Source: LMUY01 sp964246185 (GTDB taxonomy: Bacteria > Pseudomonadota > Alphaproteobacteria > Acetobacterales > Acetobacteraceae). Taken from it: DNA of 17,363 bases. Under the pieces are notes generated by a model that had not been told where the DNA came from, searched no databases, and saw only the letters and a list, made by a program, of their open reading frames with translations. The DNA is taken from the NCBI GenBank assembly GCA_964246185.1, contig CAXTPP010000071.1, positions 1-17,363 on the forward strand. Direction: 5' to 3'. The position numbers and the translations under genes are program-made. Positions 1 through 6,757 of the stretch are shown here, in pieces. Position 1 is the first letter of the stretch; every line of letters starts with the position of its first letter.

Positions 1-405
1 CGCGTGCAGCCGGGCGTGGATGTGGAACGCCGTCGCCTCCGGCACGCCCTCGCCGGCACCGGTGCGGGCGGGGGCGTAGGCCAGGCAGGCCCCGCCGGAG
101 CCGAGGCTGGCGCGCGACGGATAGGCGACCGCCAGGGTGAAGCCGACCGCGACCGCCGCGTCGGCCGCGTTGCCGCCCAGCGCCAGCACCTCGCGCCCGG
201 CGATGGCAGCGGTCGGCTCGTCCACCGCCACCCCGCCGATGAAGCCGGTGACCCGGCCTGGCGCTGCGTCCGTGAGGCTGTCGTCGATGAAGATCTGCTT
301 CACGTCGTGGAGGGTCAAATTCACGTCGTTGAGGGTGTTGCAGGCCGCCAGGGCGGTGCACGAGGCCAGCCATAGGGCCGTGCGCGTCCATGTCTTGGCA
401 GGCAT
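1..405 (-). CDS. Gamma-glutamyltransferase-like lipoprotein, N-terminal part (runs off the window)
   Basis: Only the first 135 codons are present; the gene continues past base 1. The start is ATG at 405-403 on the minus strand. The N-terminus has R8, a short hydrophobic stretch and a lipobox L19-A20-A21-C22, so the product is probably a lipoprotein exported to the periplasm. Residues 77-87 (GGNAADAAVAV), followed by FTLAVAYPS and a Gly/Ser-rich LGSGG, match the N-terminal substrate-side motif of gamma-glutamyltransferases, which are Ntn hydrolases that cleave glutathione and gamma-glutamyl compounds. The catalytic Thr of the small subunit would lie outside the window, so activity cannot be judged. 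The segment after LGSGGACLAYAP departs from the usual GGT sequence, suggesting a divergent GGT-like subfamily. The linker after the lipobox contains a tandem heptad, TLNDVNL / TLHDVKQ. No strong ribosome site is visible. The gene is divergent from prkA. Confidence 0.75.
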   Translation of the reverse strand, partial: MPAKTWTRTALWLASCTALAACNTLNDVNLTLHDVKQIFIDDSLTDAAPGRVTGFIGGVAVDEPTAAIAGREVLALGGNAADAAVAVGFTLAVAYPSRASLGSGGACLAYAPARTGAGEGVPEATAFHIHARLHA

Positions 406-664
406 CGCGGTGTCGGACCCTCCGCAGGCCGGGCGTCGGCCTTGCTTGGGCGTGCCATAACCGGCTTCGCCGCCACCGGCAACCATGCGGCAAGCAGCTG
501 GCTGCCGGCGCGGCGGCGGCGGCATCGCCCTGGCCACCGCCCCGGCCATCGCCTTGGCCCGGGTCGCGCGCGGCCGGGCCAGGAATCGGGAGGCAGGCGC
601 CCTGATCGGCTGCTGGAACCGGCGTTACTCGTTAATTCTGAGTGACTTGCAAACCACAGCAAAG

Positions 665-678
665 GATTCAGATGAATC
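665..678. repeat. Short perfect dyad in the prkA leader
   Basis: GATTCA-GA-TGAATC is a perfect inverted repeat with 6-base arms and a 2-base spacer. It lies in the A/T-richer part of the prkA upstream region. It is too tight for an RNA hairpin and would suit a dimeric regulator's binding site. No regulator is identified. Confidence 0.35.
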
Positions 679-749
679 GCCTCACGTTGTTGATGCGGAT
701 TGCCACCTCCGTGAGCTAGACTTTCACCTTGCCGCTGATGAATGTGAAC

Positions 750-770
750 GGTGCGGCAGCTGCCGCCACC
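750..770. repeat. Near-perfect GC palindrome in the prkA leader
   Basis: The stretch GGTGCGGCAG followed by CTGCCGCCACC is an inverted repeat with ten paired positions, one unpaired base and no loop. It sits about 70 bases upstream of the prkA start codon. The lack of a loop favours a DNA-protein site over an RNA hairpin. Such palindromes do arise by chance in GC-rich DNA. Confidence 0.35.
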
Positions 771-829
771 CTGGAAGACCGGAGATGGCCGGACCGGACG
801 CACCCGCCACTGACGCGCGACACGTACCT

Positions 830-834
830 GGGAG
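830..834 (+). promoter_or_regulatory. Ribosome binding site of prkA
   Basis: GGGAG lies seven bases upstream of ATG 842. It supports that codon as the true start over earlier in-frame start codons. Confidence 0.65.
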
Positions 835-841
835 ATTCCAA

Positions 842-2782
842 ATGCCAGATGACGTTTTCTCATTGCACGCCACCCTGCGCGACCGGACGCGCGAAGTGGA
901 GATGAGCCTGTCGGCCTACCTCGATGCCTGCCGGGACGACCCTGAATGCTACGCGAGCCCCGCCGAACGCATGTTGCGCGCCATCGGCGAGCCCGAGATC
1001 ATCGACACCTCGCGGGACCCGCGGCTGAGCCGGCTGTTCCTCAACCGCACCATCCGGGTCTATCCCGCCTTCTCCGAGTTCCACGGCATGGAGGACACGA
1101 TCGAGCGGATCGTGGGCTTCTTCCGCCACGCCGCCCAGGGCCTGGAGGAGCGCAAGCAGGTGCTCTACCTGCTCGGCCCGGTCGGCGGCGGCAAGTCCTC
1201 GCTCGGCGAGCGGCTGAAGGCGCTGATGGAGCGCGAGCCGATCTACGTGCTCAAGGCCGGCGACCAGCTCAGCCCGGTGTTCGAGAGCCCGCTCGGCCTG
1301 TTCGACCCGGACACCATGGCGGACGCGCTCAGGGACAAGTACGGCATCCCGCGCCGGGTGCTGACCGGCATCGCCAGCCCCTGGGCGCTGAAGCGGCTGG
1401 ACGAGTGGGGCGGCGACATCGAGCGGTTCCGCGTGGTCAAGCTCTACCCGTCACGCCGCAAGCAGGTCGCCGTCGCCAAGACCGAGCCCGGCGACGACAA
1501 CAACCAGGACATCTCCGCCCTGGTCGGCAAGGTCGATATCCGCAAGCTGGAGATGTACAGCCAGAACGACCCGGACGCCTACGGCTTCTCCGGCGGGCTG
1601 AACCGCGCCAACCAGGGCCTGCTCGAGTTCGTCGAGATGTTCAAGGCGCCGATCAAGATGCTGCACCCGCTGCTGACCGCGACGCAGGAGGGCAACTACC
1701 TGGGCACCGAGAACATCGGCGCCATCCCGTTCCAGGGCATCCTGCTCGCCCACTCCAACGAGGCGGAGTGGCAGACCTTCCGCAACAACCGCACCAACGA
1801 GGCCTTCCTGGACCGCGTCAGCGTGGTCAAGGTGCCGTACTGCCTGCGGGTGACGGAGGAGGGCCACATCTACGAGAAGCTGATCAGCGGCTCCGCCCTG
1901 GCCGAGGCGCCCTGCGCGCCGCACACGCTGGAGATGCTGGCCCGCTTCGCGGTGCTGTCCCGCCTCAAGCCGCACGCCAACTCGCGCCCGTTCGCCAAGA
2001 TGCGGGTCTATGACGGGGAGAACATCCGCGAGACCGACCCCAAGGTCAAAACCATGCAGGAGTACCGCGACATGGCCGGGGTGGACGAGGGGATGGACGG
2101 CATCTCCACCCGCTTCGCCTACAAGGTGCTGTCGGCCACGTTCAACCACTCCTCCAACGAGGTGGCGGCCGACCCAGTGCACCTGATGTACGTGCTGGAG
2201 CAGGCGATCCGCCGCGAGCAGTTCCCGCCCGAGACCGAGAGCGCCTACCTCGCCACCATCAAGAGCGAGCTGGCGTCGCGCTATGCCGAGTTCATCGGCA
2301 ACGAGATCCAGAAGGCCTACCTGGAAAGCTACGGCGACTACGGCCAGAACCTGTTCGACCGCTATCTCGACTACGCCGATGCCTGGATCGAGGATCAGGA
2401 CTTCAAGGACCCGGACACCGGCCAGATGCTGAACCGCGAGCTGCTGAACGCCGAGCTGACCAAGATCGAGAAGCCGGCGGGCATCGCCAACCCGAAGGAC
2501 TTCCGCAACGAGGTGGTGAAGTTCGCGCTGCGCACCCGCGCCACCAACAGCGGCCGCAACCCGTCCTGGACCAGCTACGAGAAGATCCGCGAGGTGATCG
2601 AGAAGCGGATGTTCAGCCAGGTGGAGGACCTGCTGCCGGTGATCAGCTTCGGCTCCAAGAAGGACAACGACACCGAGAAGAAGCACGACGAGTTCGTCAA
2701 CCGCATGGTCTCGCGCGGCTACACCGAGCGCCAGGTGCGCCGGCTGGTCGAGTGGTACATGCGCGTCAAGCAGTCGGCCTGA
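842..2782 (+). CDS. prkA: PrkA family serine protein kinase / AAA protein (YeaG-like)
   Basis: The product is a 646-residue cytoplasmic protein, close to the usual ~640 of E. coli YeaG. The N-terminal AAA-like PrkA domain carries a Walker A motif, GPVGGGKS, at residues 112-119, preceded by the conserved segment RIVGFFRHAAQGLEERKQ. A Walker-B-like acidic segment (LLEFVEMFKAP) and the conserved GNYLGTENIGAIPFQG and NEAEW stretches follow. The C-terminal third is the PrkA-specific domain and ends in a basic tail. PrkA proteins are described as serine kinases. In E. coli, YeaG acts with YeaH during nitrogen starvation and other stresses; its substrate here is unknown. The start at ATG 842 is set by GGGAG seven bases upstream and by family length. 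The downstream DUF444 gene follows with minimal spacing or an overlap, so the genes are surely co-transcribed. Confidence 0.93.
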   Translation: MPDDVFSLHATLRDRTREVEMSLSAYLDACRDDPECYASPAERMLRAIGEPEIIDTSRDPRLSRLFLNRTIRVYPAFSEFHGMEDTIERIVGFFRHAAQGLEERKQVLYLLGPVGGGKSSLGERLKALMEREPIYVLKAGDQLSPVFESPLGLFDPDTMADALRDKYGIPRRVLTGIASPWALKRLDEWGGDIERFRVVKLYPSRRKQVAVAKTEPGDDNNQDISALVGKVDIRKLEMYSQNDPDAYGFSGGLNRANQGLLEFVEMFKAPIKMLHPLLTATQEGNYLGTENIGAIPFQGILLAHSNEAEWQTFRNNRTNEAFLDRVSVVKVPYCLRVTEEGHIYEKLISGSALAEAPCAPHTLEMLARFAVLSRLKPHANSRPFAKMRVYDGENIRETDPKVKTMQEYRDMAGVDEGMDGISTRFAYKVLSATFNHSSNEVAADPVHLMYVLEQAIRREQFPPETESAYLATIKSELASRYAEFIGNEIQKAYLESYGDYGQNLFDRYLDYADAWIEDQDFKDPDTGQMLNRELLNAELTKIEKPAGIANPKDFRNEVVKFALRTRATNSGRNPSWTSYEKIREVIEKRMFSQVEDLLPVISFGSKKDNDTEKKHDEFVNRMVSRGYTERQVRRLVEWYMRVKQSA

Positions 2783-2790
2783 GCGCCGCG

Positions 2791-4077
2791 TTGGACATCC
2801 TGGACCGGCGGCCGAACCCGAGCGGCAAGAACCTGGAGAACCGCCAGCGCGTGCTGGTGCGCGCCCGCGCCGCCGTGGCGCGGGCCACCCGCTCGGCCAT
2901 CGACAGCGGCACGCTGCGCGAGGTCGGGCGGGACCAGGCGGTGACCATCCCCGCCGACTCGCTGCACGAGCCGAGCTTCCACACCGTGTTCACCAGCGGC
3001 CAGCGCCAGGTGGTGCTGAGCGGCAACAAGGAGTTCTCGACCGGGGACCGGCTGGAGCGGCCACGCGGCGGCGGCCAGGGCAGCGGGGCCGGCGACGGCC
3101 AGGGCGGCGACGGACAGGGCGAGGACGGCTTCCGCTTCGTGCTGACCCGCAACGAGTTCCTGGACCTGTTCTTCGAGGATTTAGAACTGCCCGACCTGGT
3201 GAAGAGCCAGATCGTCGCCACCGAGACCACGGCGCCGATGCGGGCCGGCATCAGCCTGGACGGCGCCCCGTCGCAGATCGACATGTCCCGCTCCATGCGC
3301 CAGTCGATGGCCCGGCGCATCGGCCTGCGCCGGCCGAAAACCGAGGAGGTCACGGTGCTGGAAGCCGAGATCGCGGCGCTGGAGCTTGGCGGGGACACGG
3401 CCGACCGCCTGCCCGGGCTGCGCGCCGAGCTGGAGTTCGCGCTGCGCCGGCTGGCCCGGGTGCCGTGGATGGACCCGGTGGACATGCGCTACCGCCGCTT
3501 CACCCAGGCGCCCAAGCCCTCCGCGCGCGCGGTCATGTTCTGCCTGATGGACGTGTCCGGCTCGATGTCCGAGCCGATGAAGGACCTGGCCAAGCGGTTC
3601 TTCCTGCTGCTGCACGTGTTCCTGGAACGGCGCTACAAGCGGGTCGAGCTGGTGTTCATCCGCCACACCGAAACCGCCGAGGAAGTGGACGAGCAGACCT
3701 TCTTCACCGACCCGCGCACCGGCGGCACCGTGGTTTCCACCGCGCTGGCCGAGTTCGCCCGCATCCAGCGCGAGCGCTACCCGCACGACAGCTGGAACAT
3801 CTACGCCGCCCAAGCCTCGGACGGCGACAACTCGGGCGGCGACACCAACCGGGCGGTGGCCATGCTGGAAAAGGACCTGCTGCCGCTGGTGCAGCACTTC
3901 GCCTACATCGAGGTGTCGCAGTCCGGCGCGCGCATCCGCGGCGAGACCGATTTGTGGCGCGGCTACGCCCCGCTGTCCGGGCGGGAGCCGAAGCTGGCGA
4001 TGCGCCGGGTCTCGGAGGCGAGGGACATCTTCCCGGTGTTCCGCGACCTGTTCGGCCGCAAGGCAGCGACCGCATGA
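2791..4077 (+). CDS. yeaH: DUF444 / YeaH family protein with von Willebrand A-like domain
   Basis: From TTG 2791 the protein has 428 residues, matching E. coli YeaH (about 427). It begins MDILDRRPNPSGKN, like the family's typical IDRR start. An in-frame GTG at 2752 would add 13 unrelated residues and overlap prkA by 31 bases, so the start is not certain. Order of parts: an N-terminal basic segment with NRQRVLVRAR; a Gly/Gln-rich linker after RLERPRGGG; an LDLFFEDLELPDL helix; then a VWA-like domain with the metal-site motif DVSGS beginning at D254, a TGGTVVSTAL stretch and QASDGDN. VWA domains often pair with AAA ATPases, which fits its coupling to PrkA. It probably acts as PrkA's partner in the stress module. 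The stop overlaps the SpoVR start (ATGA at 4074-4077), indicating translational coupling. Confidence 0.92.
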   Translation: MDILDRRPNPSGKNLENRQRVLVRARAAVARATRSAIDSGTLREVGRDQAVTIPADSLHEPSFHTVFTSGQRQVVLSGNKEFSTGDRLERPRGGGQGSGAGDGQGGDGQGEDGFRFVLTRNEFLDLFFEDLELPDLVKSQIVATETTAPMRAGISLDGAPSQIDMSRSMRQSMARRIGLRRPKTEEVTVLEAEIAALELGGDTADRLPGLRAELEFALRRLARVPWMDPVDMRYRRFTQAPKPSARAVMFCLMDVSGSMSEPMKDLAKRFFLLLHVFLERRYKRVELVFIRHTETAEEVDEQTFFTDPRTGGTVVSTALAEFARIQRERYPHDSWNIYAAQASDGDNSGGDTNRAVAMLEKDLLPLVQHFAYIEVSQSGARIRGETDLWRGYAPLSGREPKLAMRRVSEARDIFPVFRDLFGRKAATA

Positions 4078-5588
4078 GCGAGCTGATCTATTCCGGCAGC
4101 GACTGGAACTTCCCCATCCTGCGCCGCACCTACGACGCCATCGAGCGCATCGCCTGCGAGGAGCTGGGGCTCGAGGTGTACCCCAACCGCATCGAGGTCA
4201 TCACCTCCGAGCAGATGCTGGACGTGTACACCGCGCACGGCATGCCGCTGACCTACCGGCACTGGTCCTACGGCAAGCGGTTCCTGCAGCACGAAAGCAG
4301 CTACCGCCGGGGCTACAGCAACCTGGCCTACGAGGTGGTGATCAACTCCAGCCCGTGCATCAGCTACCTGATGGAGGCCAACTCGGCCACCATGCAGGCG
4401 CTGGTGATCGCGCACGCGGCGTTCGGCCACAACCACTTCTTCCGCAACAACCACCTGTTCCGGCAGTGGACCGAAGCCTCGGCCATCCTCGACTACCTGG
4501 AGTTCGCCCGCAGCTACGTGTCGGGCTGCGAGGACCGCTACGGCGTGGCGGCGGTGGAGCGGGTGCTGGACGCTGCCCACACGCTGTCCCGCCACGGCGT
4601 GCACAAGCACGGCGGCGTGCGCCCGCTGAACCTCAAGACCGACCTGAAGCGGGAGCGCGAGCGGCGCGAATACGACGAGAAGGTATTCGACGACCTGTGG
4701 CGCACCGTGCCGGTCGGCAAGGCCACGACGGAGGCCGACCCGGTGGGCGAGCGCCGCCGCAAGCTCGGGCTGCCCGAGGAGAACCTGCTCTACTTCATCG
4801 AGAAGACGGCGCCCAAGCTGCAGTTCTGGGAACGCGAGATCATCCGCATCGTGCGGCTGATCGCACAGTACTTCTATCCGCAGCCGCAGGCCAAGCTGAT
4901 GAACGAGGGCTGTGCCACCTGGACGCACCAGCGCATCATGCGCCGCCTGCACGAGACGGGGCAGATCGACGATGCGGCGTTCCTGGAGGTGCTGCATTCC
5001 ACCAGCAGCGTCATCATGCAGCCGGGCTTCGAGTATGGCCCCGGCTTCAACCCCTACGCGCTCGGCTACGCCATGATGACCGACATCGAACGCATGTGCA
5101 CCGCCCCCACGGCGGAGGACCGCGCCTGGTTCCCGGACGTGGCCGGCAACGGCGACCCGCTCGGCACCCTGCGCCACGCCTGGGCCAACTTCCGCGACGA
5201 GAGCTTCGTGCTGCAATTCCTCTCGCCGGCGGTGATGCGCCGGTTCCGCATGTTCCGCCTGATGGACGACACGACCGACCCCACCCTGCTGGTCGATGCC
5301 ATCCACGACGATTCCGGCTACCGCGCCATCCGCCGCACCCTGGCCCGCAGCTACGACCCGGCGGAGGGCGACCCGGACGTGCAGGTGGTGGACGTGGATC
5401 TGGCCGGGGACCGCCGCCTGATGCTGCAGCACCGCACCCGGCCGGGCCAGTTGCTCGCCCAGCGGGATGCGGAGCTGACGCTGCGCTACGTGGCGGCGCT
5501 GTGGGGGTATGAGGTCAAGCTACAGGAGGTGGACTCGGAGACGGAGGCGGTGCTGGCGACGCACTCGGCGGGGCCGCCGGCTTCGTGA
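4074..5588 (+). CDS. spoVR: SpoVR family protein (YcgB-like)
   Basis: The product is a 504-residue protein, close to E. coli YcgB (510). It shows the conserved SpoVR features: SYRRGYSNLAYEVVINS, then AHAAFGHNHFFRNN from about residue 113, NEGCATWTHQRIM from N277, and a NPYALGYAMM segment followed by an acidic helix. The histidine-rich GHNHFF and NEGxATxxH motifs resemble a metal-binding site, but no activity is established; the name comes from a spore-cortex phenotype in Bacillus. The start ATG 4074 overlaps the stop of the DUF444 gene, which rules out the longer upstream frame. It is the last gene of the prkA-yeaH-spoVR operon. A weak 5-bp hairpin spans its stop codon. The function in a non-sporulating bacterium is probably stress-related, by association. 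Confidence 0.93.
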   Translation: MSELIYSGSDWNFPILRRTYDAIERIACEELGLEVYPNRIEVITSEQMLDVYTAHGMPLTYRHWSYGKRFLQHESSYRRGYSNLAYEVVINSSPCISYLMEANSATMQALVIAHAAFGHNHFFRNNHLFRQWTEASAILDYLEFARSYVSGCEDRYGVAAVERVLDAAHTLSRHGVHKHGGVRPLNLKTDLKRERERREYDEKVFDDLWRTVPVGKATTEADPVGERRRKLGLPEENLLYFIEKTAPKLQFWEREIIRIVRLIAQYFYPQPQAKLMNEGCATWTHQRIMRRLHETGQIDDAAFLEVLHSTSSVIMQPGFEYGPGFNPYALGYAMMTDIERMCTAPTAEDRAWFPDVAGNGDPLGTLRHAWANFRDESFVLQFLSPAVMRRFRMFRLMDDTTDPTLLVDAIHDDSGYRAIRRTLARSYDPAEGDPDVQVVDVDLAGDRRLMLQHRTRPGQLLAQRDAELTLRYVAALWGYEVKLQEVDSETEAVLATHSAGPPAS

Positions 5589-5599
5589 AGAAGCTATTT
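5587..5599. repeat. Left copy of an imperfect direct repeat flanking the AT-rich gene
   Basis: GAAGAAGCTATTT at the end of spoVR matches GAAGCAGCTTTTT at 6624-6636 in 11 of 13 positions. The two copies sit close to the points where base composition changes, so they could be a target-site or recombination scar. The match is imperfect and may be chance. Confidence 0.3.
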
Positions 5600-5662
5600 C
5601 GAAAAAGAAACAGATGGGCGATAAGTCTGTCTAAAGTTGGCATTTAATGGGTATATGCCTAT

Positions 5663-5677
5663 CCGGTCCTGGACCGG
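5663..5677. promoter_or_regulatory. Perfect palindrome upstream of the AT-rich gene (candidate operator)
   Basis: CCGGTCC-T-GGACCGG is a perfect 7-base inverted repeat around one central base. The lack of a loop and of a T-run argues against a terminator. A poor sigma-70-like pair (TTGGCA 5637-5642, TATCCG 5660-5665) overlaps its left edge, so it could be an operator controlling the following gene. Confidence 0.4.
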
Positions 5678-5705
5678 CTCAGTCAGTCACCGGACATACA
5701 GATAA

Positions 5706-6590
5706 TTGCTTAGACGAACAAATAGCTGGATTTACCGCAACGCGCATGATCCAGAGCGTCACGTTGTTGTAATGTTAGGATTGCCGGAGAGTAAAGCTCA
5801 AATGCTCAACAAATATTGCCAGAATTTATTAGCAAAACAAGGCGGACGCTTGGTCCCAATTATTCCCAGCACTCGACTACCCGCGAGTGGCGTTGGGAGG
5901 ACTGACTTTATCAAGGCGATTGTCACCAAAACATTCTCAGGAATGTGTGGCGTGTTGTCCGTGCCGCTGACGGTAGCATCTCCGTTTATACCAACGCCAG
6001 AAGGCGGCAAAATTGCCGTGTTGTTGTTGGGTGTGACTTGCTTTCTTCAAGCTACTTATTCGGCCTGGGAGATAGAGCGTACCCGGGCAATGAACCTCCA
6101 AACTGAAGTTGCGCGTCAGGGACGGCTTAAGATCGAGTTCAACCCCAGACAGAGACGCTTTAATGAAACACAACAAGGAGTTTACAAAAACCTTAAGCGG
6201 ACACTTAGTGTTCGTATTCGTAATGCTGGTGGCACCACAGTTTCTGATTGCAAGCTTTACGTTATGTCGGTCGAGCCAAATGAGGGTGGTTTGGCGGATG
6301 ATATCAGAATGCCTGCATTTGCCCCGGTGAGCCTAAACCCCGAAGATTCTGTTTACGTTCCCTTGGTGACTTACGGCGAACCTGGAACCAACGTCAACGG
6401 CGACACGATGGGTATGCTTCACGTGCCATTCACGGCTAACTCCAGACTTGAGCATGAACGCACAATCGGTACTGACACCGACTATGTCATTAAACTTCGG
6501 GCGACCGGATCAGGCTCGAATGCCTGCATATGTAGCTTTCGCATCTGGATCAGGAACCATCACCTACATATGGAGGCTCTCAAAACGTAA
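5706..6590 (+). CDS. Hypothetical two-helix membrane protein with beta-rich C-terminal domain; probably horizontally acquired
   Basis: I do not recognise a named family. From TTG 5706 the protein has 294 residues. The start is unsure: ATG 5772 is also in frame, and ATG 5802 has GGAGAG ten bases upstream and would give 262 residues. Two hydrophobic helices are visible, near residues 78-94 (GMCGVLSVPLTVASPF) and 102-121 (KIAVLLLGVTCFLQATYSAW), separated by a short PTPEGG turn. A charged helix (EIERTRAMNLQTEVARQG) follows, then a domain of alternating hydrophobic strands from about 140 to the end, including LSVRIRNAGGTTVSDCKLYV, which resembles Ig-like membrane-proximal domains. The C-terminal domain probably faces one side of the inner membrane. 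The gene is clearly richer in A/T and uses different codons from every neighbour, suggesting transfer. It stands alone between spoVR and asd. Confidence 0.7.
   Translation: MLRRTNSWIYRNAHDPERHVVVMLGLPESKAQMLNKYCQNLLAKQGGRLVPIIPSTRLPASGVGRTDFIKAIVTKTFSGMCGVLSVPLTVASPFIPTPEGGKIAVLLLGVTCFLQATYSAWEIERTRAMNLQTEVARQGRLKIEFNPRQRRFNETQQGVYKNLKRTLSVRIRNAGGTTVSDCKLYVMSVEPNEGGLADDIRMPAFAPVSLNPEDSVYVPLVTYGEPGTNVNGDTMGMLHVPFTANSRLEHERTIGTDTDYVIKLRATGSGSNACICSFRIWIRNHHLHMEALKT
5786..5791 (+). promoter_or_regulatory. Possible internal ribosome binding site in the AT-rich gene
   Basis: GGAGAG lies ten bases before the in-frame ATG at 5802. It is the best Shine-Dalgarno match near any candidate start of this gene and raises the possibility that translation begins at 5802 instead of 5706. 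Confidence 0.35.
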
Positions 6591-6616
6591 GTATTCTGAC
6601 ATGTTATGTTCTGATC

Positions 6617-6637
6617 GCTTCTGGAAGCAGCTTTTTT
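6617..6637 (+). terminator. Weak candidate terminator after the AT-rich gene
   Basis: GCTT-CTGG-AAGC forms a 4-base stem with a tetraloop, followed after three bases by six T residues. It is placed correctly downstream of the stop at 6590, but the stem is short. Confidence 0.35.
6624..6636. repeat. Right copy of the imperfect direct repeat flanking the AT-rich gene
   Basis: GAAGCAGCTTTTT pairs with 5587-5599 in 11 of 13 positions. It lies just before base composition returns to GC-rich. Confidence 0.3.
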
Positions 6638-6646
6638 GACCATGTG

Positions 6647-6663
6647 CGACCGCTACGCGGTCG
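6647..6663. repeat. Hairpin between the AT-rich gene and asd
   Basis: CGACCGC-TAC-GCGGTCG is a perfect 7-base stem with a 3-base loop. No T-run follows it on either strand, so it is not an obvious terminator; its role is unknown. Confidence 0.45.
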
Positions 6664-6757
6664 AGACTAGAAGTTCCAACTGTTTTGCTGACAGCAAGGA
6701 GGATTGCTTGTAACCTCATGCGTCCGGGTTAGGTCCGATGGGTCAGAAAGGCAGCAC

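Larger units (their letters stand above)
406..841. other. Divergent intergenic region between the GGT-like gene and prkA
   Basis: This 436-base stretch has no convincing gene. Its left part is very GC-rich. The part from about 625 to 750 is visibly richer in A/T and is the likeliest place for the prkA promoter. It contains two dyads (665-678 and 750-770), listed separately. The prkA reading frame stays open upstream to about 485, but the translated extension is low-complexity Arg/Ala/Gly sequence unlike PrkA family N-termini. I found no sigma-70 box pair I would defend. Confidence 0.6.

Noticed and set aside
429..447. Possible sigma-54 promoter upstream of prkA (GGGCGTCGGCCTTGCT) and a TGGCACG on the opposite strand nearby
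   Set aside because: The plus-strand site has GG-N10-GC but poor -24 bases and would leave a leader of about 385 bases. The minus-strand site lacks a correctly spaced TTGC.
615..633. GGAAC...CGTT pair resembling an EcfG general-stress promoter before prkA
   Set aside because: The spacer is only 10 bases, where 16-17 are needed.
485..841. In-frame 119-codon upstream extension of prkA
   Set aside because: The translation is Arg/Ala/Gly-rich and unlike PrkA N-termini; ATG 842 has a proper ribosome site and gives the family length.
1451..2686. Long open frame on the minus strand inside prkA
   Set aside because: Shadow of a GC-rich gene: low-complexity Leu/Val/His/Ala translation with no recognisable domain, while the plus strand encodes PrkA.
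3963..5432. 489-codon minus-strand frame opposite spoVR
   Set aside because: Composition is typical of antisense GC-rich reading; the plus-strand gene has conserved SpoVR motifs throughout.
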